Below, piece after piece: positions 1-9,573 of a stretch of 64,000 bases of DNA (its first letter is position 1; every line of letters starts with the position of its first letter). The notes beneath the pieces are model-generated. The model was not told where the DNA came from, ran no database searches, and worked only from the letters and a program-made list of their open reading frames with translations. The stretch lies in NCBI RefSeq assembly GCF_000468755.1, contig NZ_AWEZ01000061.1:1-64000 (forward strand), given 5' to 3'. This DNA comes from Olsenella profusa F0195 (GTDB lineage: Bacteria > Actinomycetota > Coriobacteriia > Coriobacteriales > Atopobiaceae). The position numbers and the translations under genes are program-made.

Positions 1-144
1 CACCAACATTTCCGACACTACCTGGGTGTACCAGCGGGTGGACCGTTTCGATACAAGACGACCATCTCCTGGAGTCTACAATCACAACAAGCCAGGTTCG
101 GAGCGAATAGGCCGTTACGCAACTTCCCGTAGCCTATCCCCTCA
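1..144. other. Window edge, no supported gene
   Basis: The polysaccharide operon reads leftwards into this stretch, but after the stop of the Fe-S protein gene at 145 no open frame with a convincing start is visible. A minus-strand ATG at 9..7 could begin a further operon gene outside the window; this cannot be judged from the few bases present. Confidence 0.4.
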
Positions 145-1413
145 TCAATTCTCGCCCCGATAACTCGAGCCAAGCCGTAACGTTCGATTGCCCACACTCC
201 TCGCCCGTCGCACAACCGCCCCCAATTTCCCGCGTACAAAACGCCTGATACGATTCCATATGCTAGGCTCGAACGTCCACTTGGCCATCATGTCCTCAAC
301 GGTCATGTCCCCCGCTACATCATGCAGGAACTCATCACGCCTCGGATGCGGTGCCACGCTCCTTGTAAGCGATGGATTGCCCACCATTACTTCATCCCAT
401 GTAGCATCGCCATAGGCAACCAAGCCCCGCAACCCCTCCAACACCACACGGCCCTTGTCGCTGTTGCATGTGACGGCAGATACGCCCAGCCCATCCTCAA
501 TCTCGGGATGGATATTCTGAATCCCCCAGAAGTCGCCAAGGGTCATATCACTCCCGCAGCATCGCTTCGCCGGACAGTCTAGGCAGCTCTTCCGTAGTGA
601 TGCATTGCCCAGGAAGGCCTTCATATACCAGTCCGCGCTAAAGACGGATGTCCTCACCTCCTCTGATGCAGAAGAATACGCAACGGAAAACGTCAGCCAG
701 CCAGATGACTTGCTTCGAAAGTTAATCTCGTCAATTTTGGCCCCCGTAGTGTGACTCATCCAATCAACCCACATGCGCCACAATCTGGGAGACGGCACCC
801 CATGGCAAATGACATCCACCAGCAAAAGTCTCTCGCAAGGCACGCGCCTCAACGACAGATAGTTACGCATCGCCGCAATCTGGCATGCGGTCCCCGAGAA
901 CAGCACGCTCTTACCTGCACCAAGATCCCTGCTCACCCCCTCATAGATTGCTCGCGACATAGTGCTTTGTACGTACTTTGAACGCATGAGACGATCGAGC
1001 GTGCACTCGTCATCCGCACGTCTGTGCGCGACTGCCCTGCAGCCATCGACAAATGCCGCCCCATAAACGGTGCCACCGTCATCACTCAGGACCTCCTTAG
1101 CCAGTAGGCCAAAAATCGCTCCAGAGGAAGAACGCCGCCGCAAGCCATCCTCCGATGCCTTGGCCCAAGCAATCGAAGCGACACCATCTGTCTCCCCCAT
1201 TTCCAGAACAGGACAGGCCTTGGCGCAGAGCCCACACCCAGTACATCCTCCGTGATACACCGGGTGCACAAAGCCAAGGTCATCAGGGGTCATATCAAGA
1301 CATGACACGGGGCAGATGGCTGCACATGCCCCACACCCACAACAGCGATCGCCCACACAACTGATAGATGGTACGTTTCTAGCGGCATGACCGCTGGTTT
1401 CAGCGCCCGTCAT
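145..1413 (-). CDS. Coenzyme F420 hydrogenase/dehydrogenase beta-like Fe-S protein of a polysaccharide cluster
   Basis: This 422-residue cytoplasmic protein has two 4Fe-4S ferredoxin motifs near its N terminus (C-G-C-G-A-C-x3-C-P at about residues 25-35 and C-x2-C-x2-C-x3-C-P at about 57-68), followed by the FrhB/FdhB N- and C-terminal domain pair. Such proteins sit next to polysaccharide pyruvyl transferases in many capsule loci, as here, but their reaction is not established; a redox or ketal-forming role on the glycan is an inference. The ATG overlaps the flippase stop (ATGA at 1410-1413), so the genes are translationally coupled. It is the last operon gene wholly inside the window. Confidence 0.8.
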   Translation of the reverse strand: MTGAETSGHAARNVPSISCVGDRCCGCGACAAICPVSCLDMTPDDLGFVHPVYHGGCTGCGLCAKACPVLEMGETDGVASIAWAKASEDGLRRRSSSGAIFGLLAKEVLSDDGGTVYGAAFVDGCRAVAHRRADDECTLDRLMRSKYVQSTMSRAIYEGVSRDLGAGKSVLFSGTACQIAAMRNYLSLRRVPCERLLLVDVICHGVPSPRLWRMWVDWMSHTTGAKIDEINFRSKSSGWLTFSVAYSSASEEVRTSVFSADWYMKAFLGNASLRKSCLDCPAKRCCGSDMTLGDFWGIQNIHPEIEDGLGVSAVTCNSDKGRVVLEGLRGLVAYGDATWDEVMVGNPSLTRSVAPHPRRDEFLHDVAGDMTVEDMMAKWTFEPSIWNRIRRFVRGKLGAVVRRARSVGNRTLRLGSSYRGEN

Positions 1414-2945
1414 CTACGACCTCCTAGCACACCGCGAAGCCTGCCCAGCATGTCACGTACAATGGAGCGCTCATAGTCGGTAAAGAACTTCGCCCAACCC
1501 AGCGCAAAGAACACAGAGACGAAGAACAGAGCCTTGACAAGTACACTGATGTATGAGGGTCCTAAGCCTGACGCATTTGAGAAGAGCATCGTTGACACAG
1601 TGGTAAGGGCGACTGGAGCTAGCACAGGAATGACATTGCGCCAGAACGCTAGAGTGTCGATTCCAATCTTTGCATGGTAGTACCAGTTCATGATGGGCCC
1701 TGTCCCCACAAAGAGGAACAGTGCTGCAGTAATTGCACAGCCGACAACCCCAAATTGAGCAGAAGCAGGAATTGAAATCAGCAAATCCATCAGCGCTATT
1801 ACGATATAGACAATTGCTCTAAAGCCCTGCTTGTCCTTTGCCTGCAGAACAGTAATGCCAAGATTTTGCACCAAGGCAACAGAGAGGCCTACCATAAGGA
1901 TGAGCACAGCCCAAAAGGCGTCACCATATTCGGGACCAGCCCATACATAGATGAACTCTTGGCCGACAGTTGCAAAGCCACCACAAAGCCCCCAGACAAT
2001 AAGCGCCTGAATATGTCCGATGCGGTCGAACAGATCGTTGATGGCACCCATATCCTCCGTTTCGGCGCTCATGGCTGTCAGCTTAGGCAAAAAGACATTC
2101 GTCACACCCGTAGATACCTCCATGTAGCCACTCGTCACCAGCTGGGTGGCAACGCCATAGACACCAACCGCCGCCGCCCCAACGACCGCGCCAAGAACAA
2201 CCTGTCCCGTTTTCCAAAATATCTGGTCAAAGACCATATTGAGGAGGATGTACCCTGAGAAAGAGAAGATATGAAGCAATAGGCGTCTATCCCAATGATA
2301 GAGCTTCGCCCGTACCCGCAGCCTTCCCCTGCAATATACGACATAGGAAAAAATCGTAATGGCATTTATCACAACCTGCACAGCAAGTACCCATAAGGCA
2401 CTGGCGCGCCACTCAAGCACAGCGATAATGCCGACGAATTGCATGAGATACTTTGCAATGCGTGCAGTTCGAGCAAATACGAATCGCTCATTTGCATTGA
2501 TAATTGCGAGAAACCAGTTTCCCGGCAGTACGATCACGCAATTGATCACCACAAGGAGCATCATGTGATGGGCGAGCCCGAGCTCACCTGCCGTAAAGGA
2601 CTGTCCAAAGAGAACCGGCAACAGCAGATCGAATCCAATGCCTACCGCTACAGCCAGCGCTGTGAGCACACCATAGATCACAGCAGCCATGGCAAGCAGA
2701 TTCTCGACATGGCGCTCATCTTCCTTGACTCGCTCCTCAACATAAAAGCGACTCAAAGTGGTAGAGAGGCCCATGTCCATAACAGAGAGATAGGCGATTA
2801 TTGAACCGATGAGTTGATAGACACCATACTCAGCAGACGAGAGAAAGCCAAGCAACAAGGGCACATAGACAAACGACGTCACAGCATTGATGACAAGCCC
2901 CACATAAGAGAGGATCGCGCCAGCTCTCCTTTGATTAATTCTCAC
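1410..2945 (-). CDS. Wzx-like polysaccharide flippase (MATE/oligosaccharidyl-lipid family)
   Basis: The 511-residue protein is made almost entirely of hydrophobic segments, about 12-14 transmembrane helices, with the N-terminal pattern of the polysaccharide biosynthesis (RfbX/Wzx) family: a first helix around residues 12-35 followed by a short basic loop. Such proteins move undecaprenyl-diphosphate-linked repeat units across the membrane. The start is GTG with a strong AAGGAGG Shine-Dalgarno just upstream, 10 bp after the pyruvyl transferase stop. With the polymerase at 5181-6290 it implies a Wzx/Wzy-dependent pathway. Transmembrane count is by eye. Confidence 0.85.
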   Translation of the reverse strand: MRINQRRAGAILSYVGLVINAVTSFVYVPLLLGFLSSAEYGVYQLIGSIIAYLSVMDMGLSTTLSRFYVEERVKEDERHVENLLAMAAVIYGVLTALAVAVGIGFDLLLPVLFGQSFTAGELGLAHHMMLLVVINCVIVLPGNWFLAIINANERFVFARTARIAKYLMQFVGIIAVLEWRASALWVLAVQVVINAITIFSYVVYCRGRLRVRAKLYHWDRRLLLHIFSFSGYILLNMVFDQIFWKTGQVVLGAVVGAAAVGVYGVATQLVTSGYMEVSTGVTNVFLPKLTAMSAETEDMGAINDLFDRIGHIQALIVWGLCGGFATVGQEFIYVWAGPEYGDAFWAVLILMVGLSVALVQNLGITVLQAKDKQGFRAIVYIVIALMDLLISIPASAQFGVVGCAITAALFLFVGTGPIMNWYYHAKIGIDTLAFWRNVIPVLAPVALTTVSTMLFSNASGLGPSYISVLVKALFFVSVFFALGWAKFFTDYERSIVRDMLGRLRGVLGGRR

Positions 2946-2955
2946 ATGCGCCTCC

Positions 2956-4038
2956 TTAGCAGCCCTTGAGGCAGGATTTGAGATAGCTCATGAAATGATC
3001 CTGCTCAAGGCGTATGCGGGAATTGACCCCTCGATAGTCGCCCGCATGATCCAAGCTGAATTGCGGACTTCCATAGATTCGATCTTCAAGCCCCATCATG
3101 GTAGACAGGCTGTCAAGGCGCGAGAACATACCACCTCCATTACCTCCACGCTTAACGATAGACAGAGGGGTCTCCATGAGAATGGAGAAGACCGACGCAT
3201 GAAACGAATCCGTCACGACGTGTTTGGCGTGGTCTATCAGGTCGATAAATTCTGCTGGTCCGGCAGGTAGATCTCCCTTATTCTCCCGATCGTTAAGGGC
3301 AATTGTTTGGATACGTCCGCCATCGGTAATCTTATCCAGCAGTGTCCTGTAGGTGCCGTCATCCCTTCCAAGCAAATAGGTAAAAACATATGGCTCGACA
3401 GGGGTAATCGCATCCGACGAGAGACTCCGCCACACCCCCTTGTCAATCACGAGTGTAGGATCGCATATCACTTCAGCATCTCTACCTGTACACTCATAGA
3501 TGAGCTCGGCACCACGCTGCTCCCTCACAGAAAGCCGGTCGAATCCTTGGATTCCATGGCTTATTGCTCGCATTTGCCTTTTGTCAAGCGTGCTTAACCC
3601 AATACTTGGTGCCAAAGCAATGCGCTGCGATGGATTGGCAAACTTTAGGAAATACCAGTCTTGATAGTCGTGAAAATAGTACGGATTCCATACCTGATCA
3701 CTGCCCACGGATACTGCATGGAAACTACGTGCTGTTTTCCTCTCACACCGTTTTGGAACCACAAGGGTATCCATAAGAGACGAGAAGCGTCTGAAGGCAT
3801 CAAGACGCTCCGGAGACATCATATCCTCAACCTTGCTGGGGGCGCTCTCTTTACCCAAGAATGATTTAGCGGCACCCTTAATGAGGCTTGAAATGCAGGC
3901 GCCATCTCTGCCTTCAGGCACAAGTACCGTAGGTTGAAACCCCAGCATGCTATACACAGCATATGAGGCATACAGCTGCAATCTGTTGCCGTAATTGAAG
4001 TTACCAGTAAGGGTGACTATTCCAATAGCCTTATTCAT
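2956..4038 (-). CDS. Polysaccharide pyruvyl transferase family protein
   Basis: The 360-residue protein fits the CsaB/WcaK-type pyruvyl transferase fold. It opens with a short beta-strand and a glycine/asparagine-rich loop (TGNFNYGNRLQ, about residues 11-21), has the conserved S-V-G-S-D-Q-V-W-N-P segment at about residues 110-120, and has the late D-S-F-H-A-S/C motif near residue 280 typical of the family. These enzymes add pyruvate ketals from phosphoenolpyruvate to sugars, giving the polymer negative charge. It sits between a GT2 gene (60 bp gap) and the flippase. The pairing with the Fe-S protein downstream is common in such loci. Confidence 0.85.
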   Translation of the reverse strand: MNKAIGIVTLTGNFNYGNRLQLYASYAVYSMLGFQPTVLVPEGRDGACISSLIKGAAKSFLGKESAPSKVEDMMSPERLDAFRRFSSLMDTLVVPKRCERKTARSFHAVSVGSDQVWNPYYFHDYQDWYFLKFANPSQRIALAPSIGLSTLDKRQMRAISHGIQGFDRLSVREQRGAELIYECTGRDAEVICDPTLVIDKGVWRSLSSDAITPVEPYVFTYLLGRDDGTYRTLLDKITDGGRIQTIALNDRENKGDLPAGPAEFIDLIDHAKHVVTDSFHASVFSILMETPLSIVKRGGNGGGMFSRLDSLSTMMGLEDRIYGSPQFSLDHAGDYRGVNSRIRLEQDHFMSYLKSCLKGC

Positions 4039-4098
4039 AAGTCATCGCAATCCCTGTATACACACCGTTCCTATGCATCCAGACCAGCTCTATTCATG

Positions 4099-5184
4099 TC
4101 ATTTGACTCTTGCTCTAGAAATTAAATTCAATATTTTGCATAATACAACCTCAGGCAAGAGAGTGTCGTGCCTGAAAAGGAGAGCTCTCGCCCATACATC
4201 GAACCTGCCGTGGCGTTTGTGTTTGGGAAGTGCCAGCCACGTCTTGCAGGCATTGTCACAAAACGGCTCATACCTAAGCTTTCGGATACACGCGATAGAC
4301 TGTCTAACGCTCTTGTGCATCACTAGGGCCCTCATCTCAAATGCAAGCATGCCCATGTAGTTGTTTATGAGTCCCTCTATGTCATCGTTTGAATGGCCCA
4401 AATGAGCGAGAATCGTCGACTCAGCGAACGCTTGCTGAAGGCAGTAGGCTATGTCAAGAGCCTTGTGTGTCGTAGACTCGCCGTTTGAGCGATAGTAGTA
4501 GAGAGCTCGATCAAATAGATATATTGACCTTGCCTTTTGGAGGGCATTGAAGACCTCAACCCTATCCTCGGCAACACGAAATACAAAATTTGGAGTCGCA
4601 ATGTCATCCATCAGCAGCTCTCTCTTTATGGCTTTGCTTGCGAGGTTGTTGAGCCTATAGGTACTCAAAAAGAGCGACAGACACTTCTGTGCATCCAAAC
4701 TGATGGCCTCACCAGGACAATCTAATGCATTTCCAAACAGTTGTTCATAAGCAATCAGTCGATTGGAGCCATCAGATTTGTCTGATAAGTTGAAGAGGAC
4801 GACATCCGGATAAACGCCATCGATTATCGTTGCAAGCTGCTGCAACGCATCAGTGCCGATAAGCGTGTCATCAGCATCCAAAAACAGCAGATAGGAACCG
4901 TGAGCGTGTGCGATTGCCGCTCTGCGGGCATAGTATGGCCCCCTATTCTGCGCAAAGGACACGACCTCGATCTTATCTGCCGGTATAATGGTCTGGCAGC
5001 TAAGAAGATCATACGTCCCGTCCGTCGAAGCATCGTCAACCACAATTACTTCCCAGCTAGGGCAGGTTTGACTCAAGACACTATTCAGGCAATCCACCAA
5101 AAAGTGTGAAGCATTTCGAGCGGGCACACACACTGAAAAGAGTGGACAATTTTCAGGAAGATGAGGAGCGTGATTATCTTTCAC
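4099..5184 (-). CDS. Glycosyltransferase family 2
   Basis: The N-terminal GT-A domain shows F-S-V-C-V-P-A-R-N at about residues 16-24, V-V-D-D-A-S-T-D-G-T at about 49-58 and the D-A-D-D metal-binding motif at about 101-104, diagnostic of inverting GT2 enzymes using nucleotide-diphosphate sugars. The C-terminal half is variable, as usual, and probably sets acceptor choice. The start is GTG, overlapping the upstream polymerase stop by four bases (GTGA), with GGAGAT eight bases upstream. Base composition is markedly AT-richer than the housekeeping genes in the window. Donor sugar cannot be deduced. Confidence 0.9.
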   Translation of the reverse strand: MKDNHAPHLPENCPLFSVCVPARNASHFLVDCLNSVLSQTCPSWEVIVVDDASTDGTYDLLSCQTIIPADKIEVVSFAQNRGPYYARRAAIAHAHGSYLLFLDADDTLIGTDALQQLATIIDGVYPDVVLFNLSDKSDGSNRLIAYEQLFGNALDCPGEAISLDAQKCLSLFLSTYRLNNLASKAIKRELLMDDIATPNFVFRVAEDRVEVFNALQKARSIYLFDRALYYYRSNGESTTHKALDIAYCLQQAFAESTILAHLGHSNDDIEGLINNYMGMLAFEMRALVMHKSVRQSIACIRKLRYEPFCDNACKTWLALPKHKRHGRFDVWARALLFRHDTLLPEVVLCKILNLISRARVK

Positions 5185-6290
5185 AGCTGCATATCTCCGC
5201 TAGAAAATGAGTAGGGGATGACTTCATGATTTCCCTGAATATCATAGTAACCATAACTCCATCCAAAGCTAAGCATCGAGACGCTGAGACAAAAAACGAG
5301 ATAAGATCTGCCGTCAGAAATCTCCCTTGACATGAGTGCCATATATACCGGTAGGATATAAATAAAAACTAACCCGACACGATATAAGTACTTAGAAACG
5401 ACCGTCAGAAGCAGGAGAGCCATACCCAGCAAGATGATAACGAGAAGTGAAAGAATATGTTGATGCGTGAAGCGATTCCTTTCGCACATCAGAAATAGAA
5501 CCGTCGCTGCTATTACATAAAGTAATGTCATCATAAAAATACTGATAGAGCCATTTTCTGCGAGTCTCCCGTCAATGAGATAGCTGTCATAGACACCAAC
5601 ACCAGCAAATAGTTTTGGCTCCATAAAAATGAGGGACAAGAGGGCTGCCAATAGAACCGCAGTAAGGAGTAATTTCAAGCCGGCGCTAGCACGCGATGAC
5701 TGCGCGAGCCTTACCAAGGGGTATATAAAAAGAGCGACAGCGGTAGAAGTATGAAATCCTATAGCAATGGAAATCCACACTACAAAAGGTACAATTCGGT
5801 TATTAACGGCATAGTAAATGGCAATCAAGACAAAACCCATGGCCATCATCTGTCGCATCATGTTGAAGCTCATGGGGAAGAAGAGCAGGCAGTAGACAAA
5901 TATGGCTAATGGTTCCATCTCATCGCAAAAGAGATGGATGGAGCAGACTACCGGGACAACAATGACCGTTTCCATTAGAAACAGAAACCAAAACGAACTG
6001 TGCGTGGCATTAGCAGCTATCCAGATAAATACCTTGGCTAAAGGAGCCCAAGTTGAATAATACGACTCAAAGAAGAAAGATGTGAAGCTGTTCGATGTGG
6101 CGACCCGTAAGGATGGTATCCCATACACCAGCGTGTCCGTACCAACGGTAAAAGCTCGTCTGCCAGCAAAAAAGGATAGCCATACAACAAGGCTGCAAAT
6201 CAGGAGGCCTTTTATGATGTGATTGCTTGCTCTCTTTTGCATTACGGACAGCAGAACAGCCCCGAGAGCTATTCCCAGATATACTGGCAT
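5181..6290 (-). CDS. EpsG/Wzy-like polysaccharide polymerase
   Basis: A 369-residue integral membrane protein with about ten predicted helices and a long loop after the second or third helix containing T-V-G-T-D-T-x2-Y, which fits the EpsG family of O-antigen/EPS polymerases (T-x-G-x-D-x2-x-Y). It would join flipped repeat units on the outer face of the membrane. I chose ATG 6290 rather than the longer open frame to 6374: GGAGAGAGG lies six bases upstream, and the longer version would overlap the preceding gene by 77 bp and add a non-hydrophobic N terminus. Codon composition is AT-rich compared with the genome. Confidence 0.75.
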   Translation of the reverse strand: MPVYLGIALGAVLLSVMQKRASNHIIKGLLICSLVVWLSFFAGRRAFTVGTDTLVYGIPSLRVATSNSFTSFFFESYYSTWAPLAKVFIWIAANATHSSFWFLFLMETVIVVPVVCSIHLFCDEMEPLAIFVYCLLFFPMSFNMMRQMMAMGFVLIAIYYAVNNRIVPFVVWISIAIGFHTSTAVALFIYPLVRLAQSSRASAGLKLLLTAVLLAALLSLIFMEPKLFAGVGVYDSYLIDGRLAENGSISIFMMTLLYVIAATVLFLMCERNRFTHQHILSLLVIILLGMALLLLTVVSKYLYRVGLVFIYILPVYMALMSREISDGRSYLVFCLSVSMLSFGWSYGYYDIQGNHEVIPYSFSSGDMQL

Positions 6291-6297
6291 CGTTAGC

Positions 6298-7500
6298 TCA
6301 CCTCTCTCCAGTGCGAATCTCAGTAGGCTCAAGCAGTGCCTGAGCAAAAAGCTGAAGCTTGTCGATTGCCCCATCCACTGAAAAATCCTTTACACGCTCA
6401 TACGCTTGAGTGGAGTACCTTTGATACATTTCTTTGTCCGTGAGTAGCTCGAACACATGCGCTGCCATTTCATTGGCATCCTGAATTTTGCACAATAAGC
6501 CATATTCATTATTACCGAGAATCTCACGGGGCCCTGTCTTGGAGTCGGTTGCAACTACGGGCTTGCCAAGTGACATCGCCTCAAGCATGGCCGTAGGCAA
6601 TCCCTCCCCCGCCACGCTAGCGTGAATTACCACCGATGCAGCGGCATAGTACGGCAGAGGATTATTCTTATAGCCGACAAAGACAACTTGGCTAGAGATA
6701 CCGAGGCCTTCTGCCAAACGTCTAGACTTATTCATATCCGGGCCATCACCAATAAACAGTAACTTTGGCTCCAGGCCATATGTGTGTTTTAGAGCATACA
6801 GCGCTTTGATAACAGTCGGTTGATCTTTGTGAGGGTAGGAAAAGCGGGCAACCATCAGTAAGTATGAGCCATACTTCTCTCTTAGTTGCTGGACTTGAGC
6901 AGCATCAATTGACTGGTTACCGATGGCTATCGGATTGTATATTTTTCTTATCGTAAGGTTCACGTGCTTGTTAGCGTAAAAGAACTCCTCATTGCCCTCA
7001 TCTACGAGACAGACAAGATTCCGAATTTTTTTATAGAGATTGATATATCCATCACTCATCAATAGATAGCTTGAGATGGCTCCATGCATCCAGCCAATTG
7101 ATACATGAGACTCTACATATTTATTTGCAACAAAGGTTAGATCGTTGAAGTGCCCCGAGAATGCTATAGAGACATCAACGGCAGGGAGCTTCCTTCTATA
7201 GAGGGGGCTCAATATCTTATTGGCAATGGATAGCACCATGAAAACGAGCGGATAGAGATATCTACCCCACCATCCGTATTTAATCAGTTGACAGTAACGC
7301 TCAGGCGCTCGACCTCTTCTAAAGTCCTTTTCGATATATGTAATGTCTGGCAAGAGCTGGTCAACAAATTCAGTCCTGGATGTATCGAGGTTTACCACGG
7401 TCACTTCGTGTCCACGGCGCACCAATTCGTTGCAATAATCTATGCCAACACGTTCGATGCCGCCGTATCCAAGACCATCAAATACAAAAGAGAATCTCAT
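6298..7500 (-). CDS. Glycosyltransferase family 4
   Basis: The 400-residue GT-B protein starts with F-V-F-D-G-L-G-Y-G-G-I-E-R (residues 5-17), the glycine-rich loop of GT4 enzymes, and carries the retaining E-x7-E motif in G-E-G-L-P-T-A-M-L-E-A-M-S-L-G near residue 305. It transfers a sugar to a lipid-linked acceptor at the cytoplasmic face. It overlaps the upstream sulfotransferase stop (ATGA), and its own 3' end holds the Shine-Dalgarno of the polymerase gene, so expression should be coupled. Donor and linkage are not predictable. Confidence 0.9.
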   Translation of the reverse strand: MRFSFVFDGLGYGGIERVGIDYCNELVRRGHEVTVVNLDTSRTEFVDQLLPDITYIEKDFRRGRAPERYCQLIKYGWWGRYLYPLVFMVLSIANKILSPLYRRKLPAVDVSIAFSGHFNDLTFVANKYVESHVSIGWMHGAISSYLLMSDGYINLYKKIRNLVCLVDEGNEEFFYANKHVNLTIRKIYNPIAIGNQSIDAAQVQQLREKYGSYLLMVARFSYPHKDQPTVIKALYALKHTYGLEPKLLFIGDGPDMNKSRRLAEGLGISSQVVFVGYKNNPLPYYAAASVVIHASVAGEGLPTAMLEAMSLGKPVVATDSKTGPREILGNNEYGLLCKIQDANEMAAHVFELLTDKEMYQRYSTQAYERVKDFSVDGAIDKLQLFAQALLEPTEIRTGER

Positions 7501-8525
7501 TTCCCCACCTCGGTAGCCCCGTAGGGATACAGATAGTCCGCCAGCTCCCGCTCAATATACGTAATGTCAGCGGACATTTGGGGGTAGTCCAGCCACTTGC
7601 AGGTATTCCCTTTTGACGTCATTGGGTCAAATGCAGTACGTGGATGCGTATGATCCTTCTCGTTGAGTCCCACAAAACTACGAATGCGTGCCGTTTCTTC
7701 ATCATAGTGATAGATCAGATCTTCAAAGCGAACAAAAAGGGTTGTAGTTGGATCGAAGGTCTCAACGTCACGATGGTGCCTCGTGTAGCGAAACCACTTC
7801 ACGAAGTCCTGGACGCTTTCATGTGGAATGATGCCGTCTTTCCATTCCATACGCTCGAGCAGATAGAGATCCCTGGGGTCCCTATCCACGATGATTACCT
7901 TTATATCATCGAAATAGCGGGTGTACCTAGCCAGATTGGTTGGCGGTACCATCTGGTCTACCATGATGGTTTTCTGTGAGCCATTACTTGCTACCGTCAG
8001 CAATTCACGAATATAGTCCCGGGTGGCGTCGACGAATTCTTGGTCAGATGGTGCGGCACAGTAAGTAGTCTCATTCTTCAATGTATTGAGAACACGATCT
8101 GGCTGGCTTCTCCATATCGTAGCATGCAACAACTTATTGGGAAGGCGCTTGCGAACATAGAACCAGGTGCCCCGATCGTATAAGTCATACATCCACCAGC
8201 CCTTATAGGTAAAGTCAGTCAGGCGGTCTATATATCTGTAGGAGATGTCCTTCCATTGTCCCCGAAAGAAAGGGGCGTATTTCTTACTCAGGAAATTGCC
8301 GTTGTAGAAATCCACGAGCCGCTTAAAGCGCTTGATCGCATGCCCGGAATTATGCCTGTTATGATTCTCTACGAGATGAAAGTAGAGGTCGTCGATGCCG
8401 TCAGGATCATGCAGGAATCGGAACTCTTCGTTCGTGAGAGAGTAGACATCTGAAAACTCCGACACATAGTCTGTAATGGCACTTGATCCAGTGCCATAGT
8501 AGCTGGCACATGAAATAACCCTCAT
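7497..8525 (-). CDS. Sulfotransferase-family protein
   Basis: The 342-residue protein begins M-R-V-I-S-C-A-S-Y-Y-G-T-G-S-S-A, where the G-T-G-S-S loop matches the PAPS 5'-phosphosulfate-binding P-loop of sulfotransferases. Near residue 230 an I-I-V-D-R-D-P-R-D segment matches the 3'-phosphate-binding R-D-P-R-D motif, and the later L-F-V-R-F-E-D-L-I fits the family too. Carbohydrate sulfation of the polymer is the likely role. The open frame runs on to 8870, but that extension overlaps the upstream GT2 gene by 300 bp and lacks family features; ATG 8525, 43 bp after that gene, puts the P-loop at the N terminus. Cell-surface sulfation is unusual for this group. Confidence 0.75.
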   Translation of the reverse strand: MRVISCASYYGTGSSAITDYVSEFSDVYSLTNEEFRFLHDPDGIDDLYFHLVENHNRHNSGHAIKRFKRLVDFYNGNFLSKKYAPFFRGQWKDISYRYIDRLTDFTYKGWWMYDLYDRGTWFYVRKRLPNKLLHATIWRSQPDRVLNTLKNETTYCAAPSDQEFVDATRDYIRELLTVASNGSQKTIMVDQMVPPTNLARYTRYFDDIKVIIVDRDPRDLYLLERMEWKDGIIPHESVQDFVKWFRYTRHHRDVETFDPTTTLFVRFEDLIYHYDEETARIRSFVGLNEKDHTHPRTAFDPMTSKGNTCKWLDYPQMSADITYIERELADYLYPYGATEVGK

Positions 8526-8568
8526 GAAGCACGGTTTCCTTTCCTGCCAGACATATACGACATTGCCA

Positions 8569-9573
8569 TTACATCTTGCCAAGCACACGGCATAATGTGC
8601 AAAACGCAGCAAATGGACTTTCACCACAGCATGCCACTGCCGCAGCCAAGCGTTCCCGTTTACGTGCATGACGATCGCACAGCACGGTATATCGATGCCT
8701 GGCCAGTACAGCCCAGAGGACTGCAGAGTCACATTTGTCCCTTTCAGTTGCCCGTTTACCCTTTGGTGACTGTGCATAGACCATGCGGCACACAGAGAAA
8801 CATCGGGACGCCGCAGGCTTGGATAAGTTCGGATACCACTCACATACAGTACGAAAAAGTTCATGGGCAATATGAACTGCAGAAGTCGCTTTAAGGTGAT
8901 AATTTGCTTGCTTGGTCAATCCGCCATCTCTTACCCGATAGGCATAGAGGTTGCACCCATCAAGCAGCGCGATTTTACTCACTCGATGAATAATACGGTA
9001 TATGCACGCGAGATCCTCGTAGTAGATACCAGTCGGAAAAGGGTCGGTTCCCAAAAGGTCACGCTGATAAAGCCGCCATTGAGGCCCCGTCTCCATTTGC
9101 TGATAAAGCAATAGCCGTAATGCCTCATCGGTGCTACACGTTCGTGCGCTTCGCGTACCTATACTTCTATCATCCAAATGGAGCATGTCTCCATCTTGGA
9201 AATTCGTGCCATGAGGAATTGCGACGATTTTGCAATCGAGTTGCTGAGCGGCAGATAGTAGCGCTTCGATAAATGAAGGGGCAATATAGTCATCTGCGTC
9301 AACAAATGAAATCCAATCACCATGAGCCCATGAGAGTCCGTTATTGCGTGCTGCTGATGGACCAGAGTTGCTCTGGTGAATAACGCGAATGCGCGCATCT
9401 GATACTGCCAGCTCATCACAGAGCTCAGCAGTACCATCGGATGACCCATCGTCTACCAATAGAATTTCTAGCTCTGTATAGGTCTGGCAGCAAATACTTT
9501 CAATGCAGTGGCGAAGATATCTCTTTACATTGAAGGCTGGCACTATGACTGAGACAAGGGTTTCATTGATCAC
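8569..9573 (-). CDS. Glycosyltransferase family 2
   Basis: A 334-residue GT-A enzyme with V-S-V-I-V-P-A-F-N at residues 7-15, L-V-D-D-G-S-S-D-G-T at about 39-48 and F-V-D-A-D-D-Y near 90-96. The start is GTG, inside the last 11 bases of the upstream GT4 gene. The C-terminal part has several His/Arg/Tyr-rich stretches and no transmembrane segment. It is one of four glycosyltransferases after the initiating enzyme, which would suit a repeat unit of about five sugars if each acts once (inference). Confidence 0.9.
   Translation of the reverse strand: MINETLVSVIVPAFNVKRYLRHCIESICCQTYTELEILLVDDGSSDGTAELCDELAVSDARIRVIHQSNSGPSAARNNGLSWAHGDWISFVDADDYIAPSFIEALLSAAQQLDCKIVAIPHGTNFQDGDMLHLDDRSIGTRSARTCSTDEALRLLLYQQMETGPQWRLYQRDLLGTDPFPTGIYYEDLACIYRIIHRVSKIALLDGCNLYAYRVRDGGLTKQANYHLKATSAVHIAHELFRTVCEWYPNLSKPAASRCFSVCRMVYAQSPKGKRATERDKCDSAVLWAVLARHRYTVLCDRHARKRERLAAAVACCGESPFAAFCTLCRVLGKM

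Noticed and set aside
8526-8870. Longer start for the sulfotransferase gene
   Set aside because: The extra 115 codons overlap the upstream glycosyltransferase, and the P-loop motif fits a start at 8525.
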